Notes under the pieces: generated by a model
What the model saw: the letters and a program-made list of their open reading frames with translations, nothing else
Told to the model about the DNA's origin: nothing
The model's database searches: none
Position numbers and translations under genes: made by a program
Assembly: GCF_014642275.1 (NCBI RefSeq)
Contig: NZ_BMIM01000010.1
Span: 42,471-106,470 of the forward strand
Length of the DNA: 64,000 nt
Direction of reading: 5' to 3'
DNA from: Flavobacterium lutivivi
GTDB taxonomy: Bacteria; Bacteroidota; Bacteroidia; Flavobacteriales; Flavobacteriaceae
In this document: piece after piece, positions 7,915 to 17,700 of the stretch
Position numbering within the stretch: position 1 is the first letter of the stretch
Layout of the letters: each line of letters starts with the position of its first letter

Positions 7915-8448
7915 TTATTTTAATCGTTTCAAAATATCTTTCACAGCAAACTTATAACCTGGTGTTTGATGGCTACAATCTCTAGAAAGTAAGGCTTTCA
8001 ATTCTTCGTTTACCCAATCATGTTTTTTGCCAAGAATGTACAATGCTCGCATCGTATATGCGGCATTGGCAGCTTTATCAGATTGTATCAACCAGTCCAA
8101 AAAAGTTTCTATTATCTGTTCTTCTTGCTTTTGGGTTAGATGAACTGAAATATCTTTTACTAAAAACAACCCGATTTTAGCAATCGAACGAATGGCTGAA
8201 TCCGATTTGAAATGCTTTAACGAATGACAATAATCATCAATGAAAGGGATAAAAAGTTCCATTCGTTCTTCGCATATCAGTTCCAAAACCCAACATGCTT
8301 TGTGATGGTTTTTGTCCTTTGTATCAAATGCAAGAGCTGTTAAATCTTTTATATATGTAGGATTTTCAAAAATGAAATTCTTGTTTTCATCTCTACTTTT
8401 CCTGTGAGCAGTGCTATTAGCTATTATTTTGTAATACGTAGCATTCAT
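7915..8448 (-). CDS. Helical-repeat (HEAT/ARM-like) conserved protein
   Basis: 177 residues from the ATG at 8448. An upstream start at 8472 is possible, but the stretch it adds (MQNRYIYK) lacks support. The protein is helical, with repeated two-helix units such as HHKACWVLELICEERMELFIPFIDDYC and later AYTMRALYILGKKHDWVNEELKALL. No catalytic residue pattern is evident. I recall similar flavobacterial proteins sometimes being labelled adenylosuccinate lyase, but it has none of the lyase signature. It is divergent from hpt, with 99 bases between them. Confidence 0.6.
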   Translation of the reverse strand: MNATYYKIIANSTAHRKSRDENKNFIFENPTYIKDLTALAFDTKDKNHHKACWVLELICEERMELFIPFIDDYCHSLKHFKSDSAIRSIAKIGLFLVKDISVHLTQKQEEQIIETFLDWLIQSDKAANAAYTMRALYILGKKHDWVNEELKALLSRDCSHQTPGYKFAVKDILKRLK

Positions 8449-8513
8449 TTTGTAAATATACCTATTTTGCAAAAAAAATACAGATACTTAATACGTAATA
8501 CTCAATACTTCAC

Positions 8514-8521
8514 TAAATTTG
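8514..8521 (+). promoter_or_regulatory. -7 promoter box for hpt
   Basis: TAAATTTG matches TAnnTTTG, 26 bases before the hpt ATG. Confidence 0.6.
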
Positions 8522-8547
8522 CATCTTTATTTTTCAACAACAACACA

Positions 8548-9078
8548 ATGATACATTTACACGATAAGACTTTCGAACCATTTATTTCTTCCGAAGAAAT
8601 TCAATTTGCAATCCAAAACATGGCAAAGCAAATGGATGATGACTTTTTTGACGACGTTCCAGTTTTTGTTGGCGTACTAAACGGTGCATTTATGGTATTG
8701 TCCGATTTGATGAAGCATTACAGAGGAATGTGTGAAGTAAATTTTGTAAAAATGGCTTCCTATGAAGGTACACAAACTACAGGAACTGTAAAACAATTAA
8801 TTGGTCTCGATCAAGATTTAGAAGGTAAAACAGTAGTTGTGGTCGAAGATATTGTTGACACAGGAAATACTGTAGAAGAATTGAAAGCCATTTTCAAAGA
8901 AAAAAAGGTGAAACATCTAAAAATTGCTACACTTTTCTTTAAACCCGAAGCTTATAAAAAAGACATTAAACTGGATTATGTAGGTATCAGAATTCCAAAT
9001 AAATTCATTGTAGGATATGGTTTAGACTACGATGGGTTAGGCAGAAACTTACCTGACGTTTATCAACTAGCACAATAA
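8548..9078 (+). CDS. hpt: Hypoxanthine phosphoribosyltransferase
   Basis: 176 residues from the ATG at 8548. The frame stays open upstream to 8404, but that part contains the promoter and overlaps the divergent gene. The enzyme salvages hypoxanthine (and usually guanine) to the nucleotide with PRPP. The PRPP-binding motif VVEDIVDTGNT is at residues 98-108, and the flexible-loop region MASYEGTQTTG precedes it. The C-terminal IRIPNKFIVGYGLDY is the typical base-binding segment. It is followed by adenylate kinase on the same strand, a logical purine-salvage neighbour. Confidence 0.95.
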   Translation: MIHLHDKTFEPFISSEEIQFAIQNMAKQMDDDFFDDVPVFVGVLNGAFMVLSDLMKHYRGMCEVNFVKMASYEGTQTTGTVKQLIGLDQDLEGKTVVVVEDIVDTGNTVEELKAIFKEKKVKHLKIATLFFKPEAYKKDIKLDYVGIRIPNKFIVGYGLDYDGLGRNLPDVYQLAQ

Positions 9079-9084
9079 AAAGGA

Positions 9085-9125
9085 GTTCTCAGTCATCGGT
9101 TTTCAGTTTTCAGTCAACCGAGAAC
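9085..9125. repeat. Bulged hairpin between hpt and adk
   Basis: GTTCT (9085-9089) pairs with AGAAC (9121-9125), and CGGTT (9097-9101) pairs with AACCG (9116-9120). There is a 7-base bulge, and the loop contains the doubled phrase TTTTCAGT. There is no T run, so it is not a standard terminator. Confidence 0.5.
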
Positions 9126-9158
9126 AAACACAATTAATAAATTACAACTTTTAATAAA

Positions 9159-9734
9159 ATGATTAACATCGTTCTTTTCGGAAAACCTGGAGCAGGAAAA
9201 GGCACTCAAGCCGAATTTTTAAAAGAAAAATATAATTTAGTTCATCTTTCTACTGGCGATATTTTCAGGTTCAATATAAAAAATGACACTGAACTTGGGA
9301 AACTTGCAAAAACTTTTATGGACAAAGGCGATTTGGTTCCAGACGAAGTAACCATCAATATGCTCCAAAGCGAAGTGGACAAAAATCCAGATGCAGCTGG
9401 TTTTCTTTTCGATGGATTTCCTAGAACTATTGCCCAAGCTGAAGCGCTTGATAGTTTTCTTGAAAACAAAGGTCAAAATATTACCGCAACTGTTGCTCTC
9501 GAAGCCGATGACAATATTCTAGTTGCTCGTTTACTCGAAAGAGGCAAAACTTCTGGAAGACCAGATGATCAAGACGAAGAAAAAATTCGAAACCGCTACG
9601 AAGAGTACAATCAAAAAACAGCTCCTTTGATGAATTATTACAAAAATCAAGGAAAATTTTTCGCTGTTGACGGCATTGGAACAATAGCAGAGGTAAACGA
9701 AAGATTGAACATGATTTTTGATAAATTGGTATAA
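9159..9734 (+). CDS. adk: Adenylate kinase
   Basis: 191 residues, the short form without a zinc lid. It interconverts AMP, ADP and ATP. The P-loop GKPGAGKGT is at residues 8-16. LSTGDIFR, LFDGFPRT and GRTSGRP-like (here GKTSGRPDD) segments follow in the family order. It sits beside hpt instead of inside the spc ribosomal operon between secY and infA, where many bacteria carry it. It is followed by a bulged terminator-like hairpin. Confidence 0.97.
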   Translation: MINIVLFGKPGAGKGTQAEFLKEKYNLVHLSTGDIFRFNIKNDTELGKLAKTFMDKGDLVPDEVTINMLQSEVDKNPDAAGFLFDGFPRTIAQAEALDSFLENKGQNITATVALEADDNILVARLLERGKTSGRPDDQDEEKIRNRYEEYNQKTAPLMNYYKNQGKFFAVDGIGTIAEVNERLNMIFDKLV

Positions 9735-9797
9735 ATTTTCACTGCAAAAATTTATAATACTGACATTCAAAAAAAAATCAGATATTTGCAAACAGAA

Positions 9798-9837
9798 AAG
9801 GGCTTATTTCGACTAACGAAAAAAAAGCTCTTTTTTT
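9798..9837 (+). terminator. Terminator after adk
   Basis: AAGGGCTT pairs with AAGCTCTT (one G-T), and the inner TTTCG pairs with CGAAA. T7 follows. Confidence 0.65.
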
Positions 9838-9850
9838 GTAAAAGCATCCT

Positions 9851-11125
9851 ATGGAAATTTTAATAATACTTTTTCTAATCATACTCAACGGACTTTTTTC
9901 GATGTCTGAAATTGCACTTATTTCGGCTCGAAAAAATAGACTAGAAACTGCCGCCAAAAAAGGAAACAAAAACGCCAAAACAGCACTCGATTTAGCCAAT
10001 TCGCCAAACGAGTTTCTTTCTACTGTACAAATTGGAATTACACTAATTGGGATATTAACAGGTATTTACTCTGGCGATAAGATAACCCAAGATGTGCAAA
10101 ATTTCATTGCTGGTTTCCCAGTGTTAAAACCCTATTCAGAGTCAATAGGAATAGGAGTAGTGGTAGTAGTCTTAACTTTTTTCTCTCTTGTTCTAGGAGA
10201 ATTATTGCCGAAAAGAATTGGGCTCAACTATCCCGAAGCAATAGCAAAATCAGTAGCTGTTCCTATGAAAGTAGTTTCAAAAATAACTATGCCATTCATT
10301 TGGTTATTGACAAAATCTACCGATTTTATTCTTGATGTTTTCAAAATAAAACCAACTGCCGATGGCAAAGTAACCGAAGAAGAAATCAAAGCAATCATAA
10401 AAGAAGGAACAGAAGGCGGCGAAGTACAGGAAATAGAACAAGACATTGTAGAACGTGTGTTTCACATTGGCGACAGAAAAGTAAATTCATTGATGACGCA
10501 TAGGAAATCAGTTGTTTTTCTTTCGCTCGATGATACACTCGAAGAAATCAAAGAAAAGGTATTGCACGAATTGCATTCGGTATATCCTGTTTGCAAAGAA
10601 AACCTTGACGAAATGGTGGGTATAGTTCTTTTGAAAGATTTATTTGTAGGTTTCGACAAAGGAGGTTTCAATCTAAATGACATCATCAAAGAACCAGTAT
10701 ATTTCATTGAACACACTACTGCTTACAAAGCTTTGGAGAACTTCAAGAAATCAAAAATACACTATGCGCTAGTAACTGATGAATACGGGATTTTTCAAGG
10801 AATTATTACTCTCAACGATATTCTGGAAGCATTGGTTGGCGATGCTGCTGAATTCTATGAAGACGATTTCAAACTCATTGCTAGAGAAGATGGAACATGG
10901 CTTGTAGATGGACATTATTCGCTTCATGATTTTCTAACCTATTTTGACCTCGATGAATTAACAACCGATTATGATGTGACAACCGTTAGCGGACTTATCA
11001 TGACAGAGCTAGGAAATATTCCAAAAACTGGCGAAAAGCTAATTTGGAACAAACTAGAATTCGAAGTAATCGATATGGATGGAGTAAAAATTGATAAAGT
11101 ACTCATAAAAGCAATCACAGAATAA
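9851..11125 (+). CDS. CNNM/CorC (hemolysin C-like) family membrane protein with CBS pair
   Basis: 424 residues. The N-terminal DUF21/CNNM domain (about 1-190) has four hydrophobic segments and the hallmark GELLPKRIG. A CBS pair spans about 200-330, and a CorC_HlyC domain covers about 345-424 (DGTWLVDGHYSL, then TVSGLIMTELGNIPKTGE). The family is linked to divalent-cation transport (Mg or Co efflux) or membrane signalling; the name hemolysin is historical. In Bacteroidota, related proteins include GldE, a gliding-associated factor, but nothing nearby supports that name here. Obg follows after 34 bases and is probably cotranscribed. Confidence 0.88.
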   Translation: MEILIILFLIILNGLFSMSEIALISARKNRLETAAKKGNKNAKTALDLANSPNEFLSTVQIGITLIGILTGIYSGDKITQDVQNFIAGFPVLKPYSESIGIGVVVVVLTFFSLVLGELLPKRIGLNYPEAIAKSVAVPMKVVSKITMPFIWLLTKSTDFILDVFKIKPTADGKVTEEEIKAIIKEGTEGGEVQEIEQDIVERVFHIGDRKVNSLMTHRKSVVFLSLDDTLEEIKEKVLHELHSVYPVCKENLDEMVGIVLLKDLFVGFDKGGFNLNDIIKEPVYFIEHTTAYKALENFKKSKIHYALVTDEYGIFQGIITLNDILEALVGDAAEFYEDDFKLIAREDGTWLVDGHYSLHDFLTYFDLDELTTDYDVTTVSGLIMTELGNIPKTGEKLIWNKLEFEVIDMDGVKIDKVLIKAITE

Positions 11126-11159
11126 TAAAACACATCGACAACCGAAAGCTTAAAAAACA

Positions 11160-12161
11160 ATGACCGAAGGTAATTTTGTAGACTACGTAAAAATATATGT
11201 TTCTTCTGGAAAAGGAGGAAAAGGCTCAACGCATCTTCACCGCGAAAAATTCATCGAAAAAGGTGGACCAGATGGTGGCGATGGTGGTCGTGGTGGTCAT
11301 GTTATTCTTAGAGGAAATAAAAACCTTTGGACGCTTTTTCATCTAAAGTTTACAAAACACGTCAAAGCTGGTCATGGTGGCGATGGTGGAAGTTCTCGTA
11401 GTACAGGTCATGATGGCGAAGACAAAATCATCGAAGTGCCACTAGGAACTGTAGTTCGCGATCAAGAAACAAACGAAATACTTTTTGAAATAACCGAAAA
11501 CAACGAAGAAAAAATCATTGCCAAAGGAGGGAAAGGTGGTTTAGGAAACTGGCATTTTCGTAGTGCTACAAACCAAACACCACGCTATGCACAACCTGGT
11601 ATGCCTGTTGAAGAAAAAGACATCATACTGGAGTTAAAAGTACTAGCCGATGTTGGGCTTGTAGGTTTTCCTAATGCAGGAAAATCAACGTTACTTTCTG
11701 TGCTTACTTCTGCTAAACCAAAGATTGCCGATTACCCATTTACAACCTTGAAGCCCAATCTAGGGATTGTAAGCTACCGCGATTTCCAGTCTTTTGTCAT
11801 GGCTGATATACCCGGAATTATAGAAGGCGCAGCCGAAGGAAAAGGACTTGGGCATTATTTCCTTCGTCATATTGAGCGCAACTCTACACTTTTGTTTCTC
11901 ATTCCTGCTGATGCAACTGATATCAAAAAGGAATATGATATCCTGCTTGATGAACTTCGTCGTTACAATCCCGAAATGCTACACAAAGATAGATTGATTG
12001 TTATTTCAAAATCGGATATGCTAGACGATGAACTCAAAGCCGAGATGAAACAAGAACTCGACAAAGCTTTCAAAGGCACACCATACCTCTTTATTTCCTC
12101 TGTAGCACAACAAGGACTACAAGAACTTAAGGACAAATTGTGGCAGATGTTGAATGTGTGA
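11160..12161 (+). CDS. obgE: Obg/CgtA family GTPase
   Basis: 333 residues. The glycine-rich Obg fold (about 1-158, for example [14 protein letters not shown]) is followed by the G domain. G1 is GFPNAGKST at 169-177 and switch II is [16 protein letters not shown]. The G4 position reads ISKSDML, a conservative change from NKxD seen in some Obg proteins. There is no C-terminal OCT domain. Obg supports 50S assembly and links growth to GTP or ppGpp status. The ATG at 11160 was chosen because the Obg fold begins there at once (FVDYVKIYV). Confidence 0.96.
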   Translation: MTEGNFVDYVKIYVSSGKGGKGSTHLHREKFIEKGGPDGGDGGRGGHVILRGNKNLWTLFHLKFTKHVKAGHGGDGGSSRSTGHDGEDKIIEVPLGTVVRDQETNEILFEITENNEEKIIAKGGKGGLGNWHFRSATNQTPRYAQPGMPVEEKDIILELKVLADVGLVGFPNAGKSTLLSVLTSAKPKIADYPFTTLKPNLGIVSYRDFQSFVMADIPGIIEGAAEGKGLGHYFLRHIERNSTLLFLIPADATDIKKEYDILLDELRRYNPEMLHKDRLIVISKSDMLDDELKAEMKQELDKAFKGTPYLFISSVAQQGLQELKDKLWQMLNV

Positions 12162-12324
12162 TAATGATTGAAAAAAACATTAAAAATCAGCCCTAATTTC
12201 TGTTTGCAACAAATTTCTGAATGCTATCTTTTAGTGTAAAAAAAATTTAATTGATTTGAATCTCTGAGTTTATATAAAGGGTTGGAAGACTACTCAAATA
12301 TACAAAACCCATACAACAAACCAT

Positions 12325-12361
12325 TAGGGGAAACCCTATAATTTTAAGGTGGTTTTCCCTA
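12325..12361. repeat. Hairpin with two alternative pairings upstream of the S46 gene
   Basis: TAGGGGAAACC (12325-12335) can pair with GGTTTTCCCTA (12351-12361, one G-T pair). Alternatively TAGGG-GAAA-CCCTA folds locally at 12325-12338. There is no T tract, and it lies upstream of the promoter box. Confidence 0.55.
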
Positions 12362-12423
12362 AAAGCTATTGCCATAAACACGAACCTTTAACAATTTTTT
12401 ATAACGTTTTCGTTAAAACAAAC

Positions 12424-12431
12424 TATCTTTG
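12424..12431 (+). promoter_or_regulatory. -7 promoter box for the S46 peptidase
   Basis: TATCTTTG matches TAnnTTTG, 86 bases before the ATG. Confidence 0.5.
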
Positions 12432-12517
12432 CAATCGCTTTTTAGTAACTCCGTGTAACTTTTCTAATCATCAGGCTACTACTAAGCTACAACTATTAAC
12501 TTTTACATTTTTAAACA

Positions 12518-14668
12518 ATGAAAAAAATTATTTTATCGCTCATCGCAGGTATCATGCTTGTTCCTACAAGCGCCAAAGCCGATGAAGGAATGTGGTTTTT
12601 GATGTTTATAGAACGTCTTAATCACCGCGACATGCAAAAAATGGGACTTCAGCTAACTGCCGAAGAAATCTACAGCATCAACCATCACAGTTTGAAAGAT
12701 GCCATCGTTCAATTCAACGGAGGTTGTACTGCTGAACTCATCTCAAAAGATGGTTTAGTACTTACAAATCACCACTGTGGTTACGATGCCATTGCAGAGC
12801 TTTCATCGCCAGAAAAAAACTATTTGAAAGATGGTTATTGGGCAAAATCTAGAAAAGAAGAAATGAAACCTTCTAGTCTTTATGTGCGTTTCTTTGTTCG
12901 TATGGACGATTGTACCAAAAGAATTTTGGCTGTCGTAAATGATAAAATGACCGAAGCAGAACGCGACAAAGCAATCAATGCCGAAATCTCAAAAATTGAG
13001 AAAGAAAACAACGAAGGCGGAAAATATGTAGTTTCTGTTCGTTCATTTTTCCAAGGAAATGAGTTCTACTATTTTGTTTACCAAGATTATACTGATGTTC
13101 GCTTTGTAGGTACGCCACCAGAAAGTTTAGGAAAATTTGGTGGAGATACTGACAACTGGGAATGGCCACGCCACACCGCAGATTTTTCTATGTTCCGTGT
13201 GTATGGTGATAAAGATGGTAACCCAGCAGAATATTCTGAAAACAATGTGCCATTGCAACCAAAACATTATTTGCCAGTAAATCTTGGTGGTGTAAAAGAA
13301 AACGATTATGCCATGATACTTGGTTATCCTGGAAGAACAAACCGCTGGATGCCAGCAGGAGGAATTGAGCAAAACGTAAAATTTGCTTATCCTGCATGGG
13401 TAGAAGGAGCAAAGACAGGAATGGATAACATGAAAAAATACATGGATCAAAGCGAAGCGCTGAACCTGATGTATGCTTCTAAATATGCTTCAACTGCGAA
13501 TTACTGGAAAAACCGTCAAGGAATGATTGATGCACTTACCAAATTTGGTACTGCAAAAACTAAAGCTGCTCAAGAAGCTAAATTCAACAAATGGGCAAAT
13601 AAAAAAGAGAACAAAGCAAAATATGGAAACGTAATTGCTAACATCAATAAGTTCTATTCGTTGACAAACGAAAAAGCAAGACATGATAACTACTTGTCTC
13701 AACTTTTCAGAACTACTGCTTTTGGAACAATAGGAAGAACACTTGGTAAACAATTGGACAACTATGTAAAAGCAGATGCTGCCAAAAGAGCTCAACTTGC
13801 TCCAGCAATCACAGAAATGGCAACAGAAATGTACAAGGAGTTTTATCTTCCAGCTGAAAAAGATTTATTAGCGGCTCAACTTGGGTTATATTCTTCAAAA
13901 TCTACTGGATATGCTATTGCACCAATGGTATCAAAAATAAAAACTGATTTCAACGGTGATTTTGCAAAATATGTAAACGCTGCTGCAGATTTGAGTATTT
14001 TCAGTTCATTGGATAAAGTAAAAGCTTTTATTGCATTGCCAAGTCAAGGTTTGCTAGATAATGACCCAATTTATGCATTGTCTAATGATATGCTTACACA
14101 TTTCAATTCTAAATCTGACGAAATTGCAAAAGCTCAAAACGATTTTGGTGCTTCATACCGTCTTTTAGTTGAAGGATTAAGAGCTTCTAAAATTGGTACT
14201 ATCAAATATCCTGATGCTAATTCAACGTTGCGTTTGACTTATGGCAAAGTTCGTTCGCTTCCTGCTGATAAGCGTAATGATGCTACTATCAATAATTACA
14301 CAACGCTTGCAGGTCAAGTTAAAAAATACAAAAAAGGTGATCAAGAATTTGATTTACCGCAACGTGTTCTTGACATGTATAAAAATAAAGATTACGGTCG
14401 TTTTGCTGATAAAGATGGTTCACTTCACGTTAATTTCCTTACTGATAATGATATTACTGGTGGAAACTCTGGTTCTCCAGTATTGAACGGAAAAGGAGAG
14501 CTAATTGGTCTTGCATTTGATGGTAACATTGAAGCGATGGCTGGTGACGTTATCTTTGATAAAAATCTTCAAAGAACTATCAATGTTGATATTCGCTATG
14601 TGCTTTGGGTAATCGAGCAATATGCTGGTGCAAAAAACATTGTGGATGAAATGACTATTGTAAAATAA
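12518..14668 (+). CDS. S46 family dipeptidyl-peptidase (DPP7/DPP11 type)
   Basis: 716 residues with a signal peptide (cleavage near SAKA-DEGMWF, residue 21). The chymotrypsin-like triad is visible as His86 in TNHHCGYDAI, Asp222 in WPRHTADFSMF and Ser651 in TGGNSGSPV. S46 enzymes release dipeptides from the N-terminus in the periplasm and are typical of Bacteroidota that grow on peptides. The residue 18 positions after the serine is Gly669 (FDGN). From memory this position is Gly in DPP7 (hydrophobic P1) and Arg in DPP11 (acidic P1), so DPP7-like specificity is inferred. Monocistronic, ending in a bidirectional terminator. Confidence 0.95.
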   Translation: MKKIILSLIAGIMLVPTSAKADEGMWFLMFIERLNHRDMQKMGLQLTAEEIYSINHHSLKDAIVQFNGGCTAELISKDGLVLTNHHCGYDAIAELSSPEKNYLKDGYWAKSRKEEMKPSSLYVRFFVRMDDCTKRILAVVNDKMTEAERDKAINAEISKIEKENNEGGKYVVSVRSFFQGNEFYYFVYQDYTDVRFVGTPPESLGKFGGDTDNWEWPRHTADFSMFRVYGDKDGNPAEYSENNVPLQPKHYLPVNLGGVKENDYAMILGYPGRTNRWMPAGGIEQNVKFAYPAWVEGAKTGMDNMKKYMDQSEALNLMYASKYASTANYWKNRQGMIDALTKFGTAKTKAAQEAKFNKWANKKENKAKYGNVIANINKFYSLTNEKARHDNYLSQLFRTTAFGTIGRTLGKQLDNYVKADAAKRAQLAPAITEMATEMYKEFYLPAEKDLLAAQLGLYSSKSTGYAIAPMVSKIKTDFNGDFAKYVNAAADLSIFSSLDKVKAFIALPSQGLLDNDPIYALSNDMLTHFNSKSDEIAKAQNDFGASYRLLVEGLRASKIGTIKYPDANSTLRLTYGKVRSLPADKRNDATINNYTTLAGQVKKYKKGDQEFDLPQRVLDMYKNKDYGRFADKDGSLHVNFLTDNDITGGNSGSPVLNGKGELIGLAFDGNIEAMAGDVIFDKNLQRTINVDIRYVLWVIEQYAGAKNIVDEMTIVK

Positions 14669-14682
14669 TATTTATTTACTCA

Positions 14683-14716
14683 ATAAAAAAAAGCCGACTT
14701 CAAGTCGGCTTTTTTA
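14683..14716. terminator. Bidirectional terminator between convergent genes
   Basis: AAGCCGACTT (14691-14700) and AAGTCGGCTT (14702-14711) are perfect complements around one base. An A8 run lies on the left and a T run on the right, so it can serve both the S46 gene (+) and the T9SS cargo (-). Confidence 0.9.
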
Positions 14717-14743
14717 GTTAAAAATATTAACCTAATCAAATTT

Positions 14744-17700
14744 CTATTTCAATAATTTTCTGCTTACAGTTTGTCCGTTTTCAAGTTTTATTTTGGCAAC
14801 ATAAACACCATTTGAGTAAGGGAAAGCTTCTTCAATCTTGTTGTTGCTTACACTTGCTTTGTATGTGTTAACCAATTTTCCTGAAACGTCATATACCGAA
14901 ACTTCTTTGATGCTATCTTCTGTTTGAATATTCAATACATCATTGCTAATAAATGCATACACTTTAACTGTATTGTTATCATCAATTCCCAAAGCAGAAG
15001 TTGTATATCTCAACACAAATCTATTTGGATAGTTTCCTGTAGCAGCTGTGAATGAGTAAGGATTTTGTCTTAAATCGTGTATCACATTTTCAACAGTATC
15101 TTCAATATAGATGTTTTGCGAAGCATCTTCAAATAATCCATCTACTTGATTGATAGCTATGTTATAAACTCCAGTGCTAGGTATTGTAACTCCAATAGGC
15201 ACAGTATCATATTGATTGAAAGGCAATGTTCTTCCTTGTATAATCATTGTTTTGTCTTCAATTTTTGAATAAATACCCAATTCAGTTCCAGGTTTCCAAA
15301 CACCATCAAATAATCTGTCTTCATCATTTGTTGCATCTTGAATATATCCAACTAAAGTTGTAGCTGCTATATTGCTAGAGTTCACAAGGCTTAACCAAAT
15401 TCTGTTTTTCTCTAATGATTCTATAGACGCTTCACTTGTTGTTCTATAAAACTGACTGTTGTCATAAGTATCGCTTCTCAAGCTGTTGTTGAAAGTTACT
15501 GTTTGACTTCCTGCAGCACCATCGTTCATTAGCACAAAGAAAGCTTGACCTGCACCAATTTTTCCATTGAAACCTGGAGGTGTAGAACCAGTTCCGTTGT
15601 AAGTTACATAATCGTTTACACTATAGTTATACAAATAACTTGCATAAAAAGGATTTGTATTGCTTGTGCTAATAGGGTTTCCGTGTGTCCAAAGTCTTAC
15701 GGTACCATTAATGTTTGTATTATTCGTTAAGAATGTATTAGCATTAATAGCTGATGGATATGGATTACCAACAAGGTTCCAGTTGTCATCAAGATTTGTA
15801 ATAGTAATTCCATTTGTTCCTGAATATGGAGCTCCAGTATAACTTCCTCTAGATATTGTTGGTTGTATTATTCCGTTATTTGGAACACCAGTAAATGTGG
15901 CAGTATATGTTGCTGGAGTTGAGGTTGAATATCCACTAGGTCCACGAACAATATATCCTTTACCAAGTACCATTGTTTCACTTCCAGCAGTCCAATATCC
16001 TTGTCCACCATTAGTATTTGATGTAGCAGGTTCCCATTTGTAAATTGCCCAAGATGGAGTAGTAGGCGAAATGGAAGCCGAGCTGAAGCTAGCTACTGGC
16101 GAAGACCAATATACGTAGTCATATTGTCTAACATTCGTGCTTCTTTCCATTGATAGATTACCAGTATTAACGGCACTATCATTTATTTGAATGAAATTAG
16201 AGCTATCTTTTACACTGAATGTTCCATTAATTCTAGCAAAGTCAGTAATTGTCAAATTATTTGAAGAATTAAGCTGTAAGCTTGCATTTGTTTTAACATC
16301 CATGTTGTGACCATAAGCTTTATAGTTTGTTCCAGAAATTACTGGATCATTTGTTGTATCTGGTATTATTACACAGTTTAAATTTGTAGGTACACCACTT
16401 GGAGACCAGTTGTTCGCTTTATTCCAATCACTATCAACAGAACCAGTCCAAATTTTATTTCCTGTAACAGTTACCGTTGTATTATCTGTATATTTTAATT
16501 GATTCCCACTACAAAGATTATAGGTAACTTCGGCTGTATAAGTAGTAGTTACTGCAGGACAAACAGTGATGTTATTAGTTGTTCCAACTACTGGACCAGT
16601 TGTTCCATTTCCTTCATACCATTTGAAAGAAGTAATAGATGGACCAGATGGAGTAAATCTCCACGCTTCATTCGATACAGTCCAGTTAGCATCAAGACCA
16701 TTTCTGCTTGGTGCAACAACAGCTGTTGTGCCATCTGCATTTTGAATACCAACGATTGCATTTCCATCATTCCAAGTAGAACAAACATTTTTTTCTTTAA
16801 TATATACATCGATAATATTCGTGTTTTCATAAAGAACTATCATTCCTGTATATAATATAGAGTTACATGTTGTAGAGAACATTGGGATGTTATTCCATGA
16901 AGCAACAAGTGCACGACAACCAGTGTTTAGTGTTACTAATTCCCATCCAACTTCACCACCAACACTTGGGTCAATATCGTGATAAACTCCAAAAATTGTG
17001 TTTTTGAAAAGTGAAGTACTAGGTAAGCTAGAACTAAATTCCCATGCATTGTATCCTCCTGGAGAGTTGTTCACGAAATCGAAAGTAATATTTCCGTTAG
17101 ATCCAATCAAACATTTATTGAAATTGTTACCAAAGAAACAGAAGTTAAATGGAAGGTTTATGGTTTGTGACCAAACATCATCTACGTTCACACTAACAGG
17201 GTTTTGTAAACAACTAAACTGATATGGTGGATCATATGTTATTGAAGAAACAGTATAACTTGAAGTACTGTTTAATATTGGATAAGTTGCTTCTAGATTA
17301 CTACATGTTGATGCTGAGCATACAACAGCAGTTGGATCTAAACCTCCTAAACCAGAACCACCAGCAACAACTTCTGGACATTCTAAAGTGGTTGTTCCTT
17401 GTCCATCGCCTACTGCACATGGTGAGAAATTTGTAGGGCCAAACCATGTACTGTTATCACCACTACCACAATCTGATCTAACCCAGAAGTAATATATTTG
17501 ACCTGTTGTAAGACCTGTTAAAGTTACACCTACAACTCCTGGTGCTGTTGTTCCTGTTGGAACAGTACTTCCCGTTGGAACGGTTCCAGTTGTGTTATAA
17601 TAATATTGGTATCCGTTAGCAGCTGGAGGAGTTGAAGCCGTCCAATAAACTGATGCACTTGTTGTTGATAAAATATTTGCAAATAAATCTGATGGTGGTG

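Larger units (their letters stand above)
12162..12517. other. Intergenic region upstream of the S46 peptidase
   Basis: A 356-base A/T-rich gap. It holds an 11-bp hairpin at 12325-12361 and a TATCTTTG promoter box at 12424-12431. The short open frame at 12349-12585 overlaps the peptidase start in another frame and has no protein-like features. Confidence 0.7.

Noticed and set aside
12349-12585. 78-codon open frame before the S46 gene
   Set aside because: It overlaps the peptidase start in another frame, spans the promoter, and has no domain-like or signal features.
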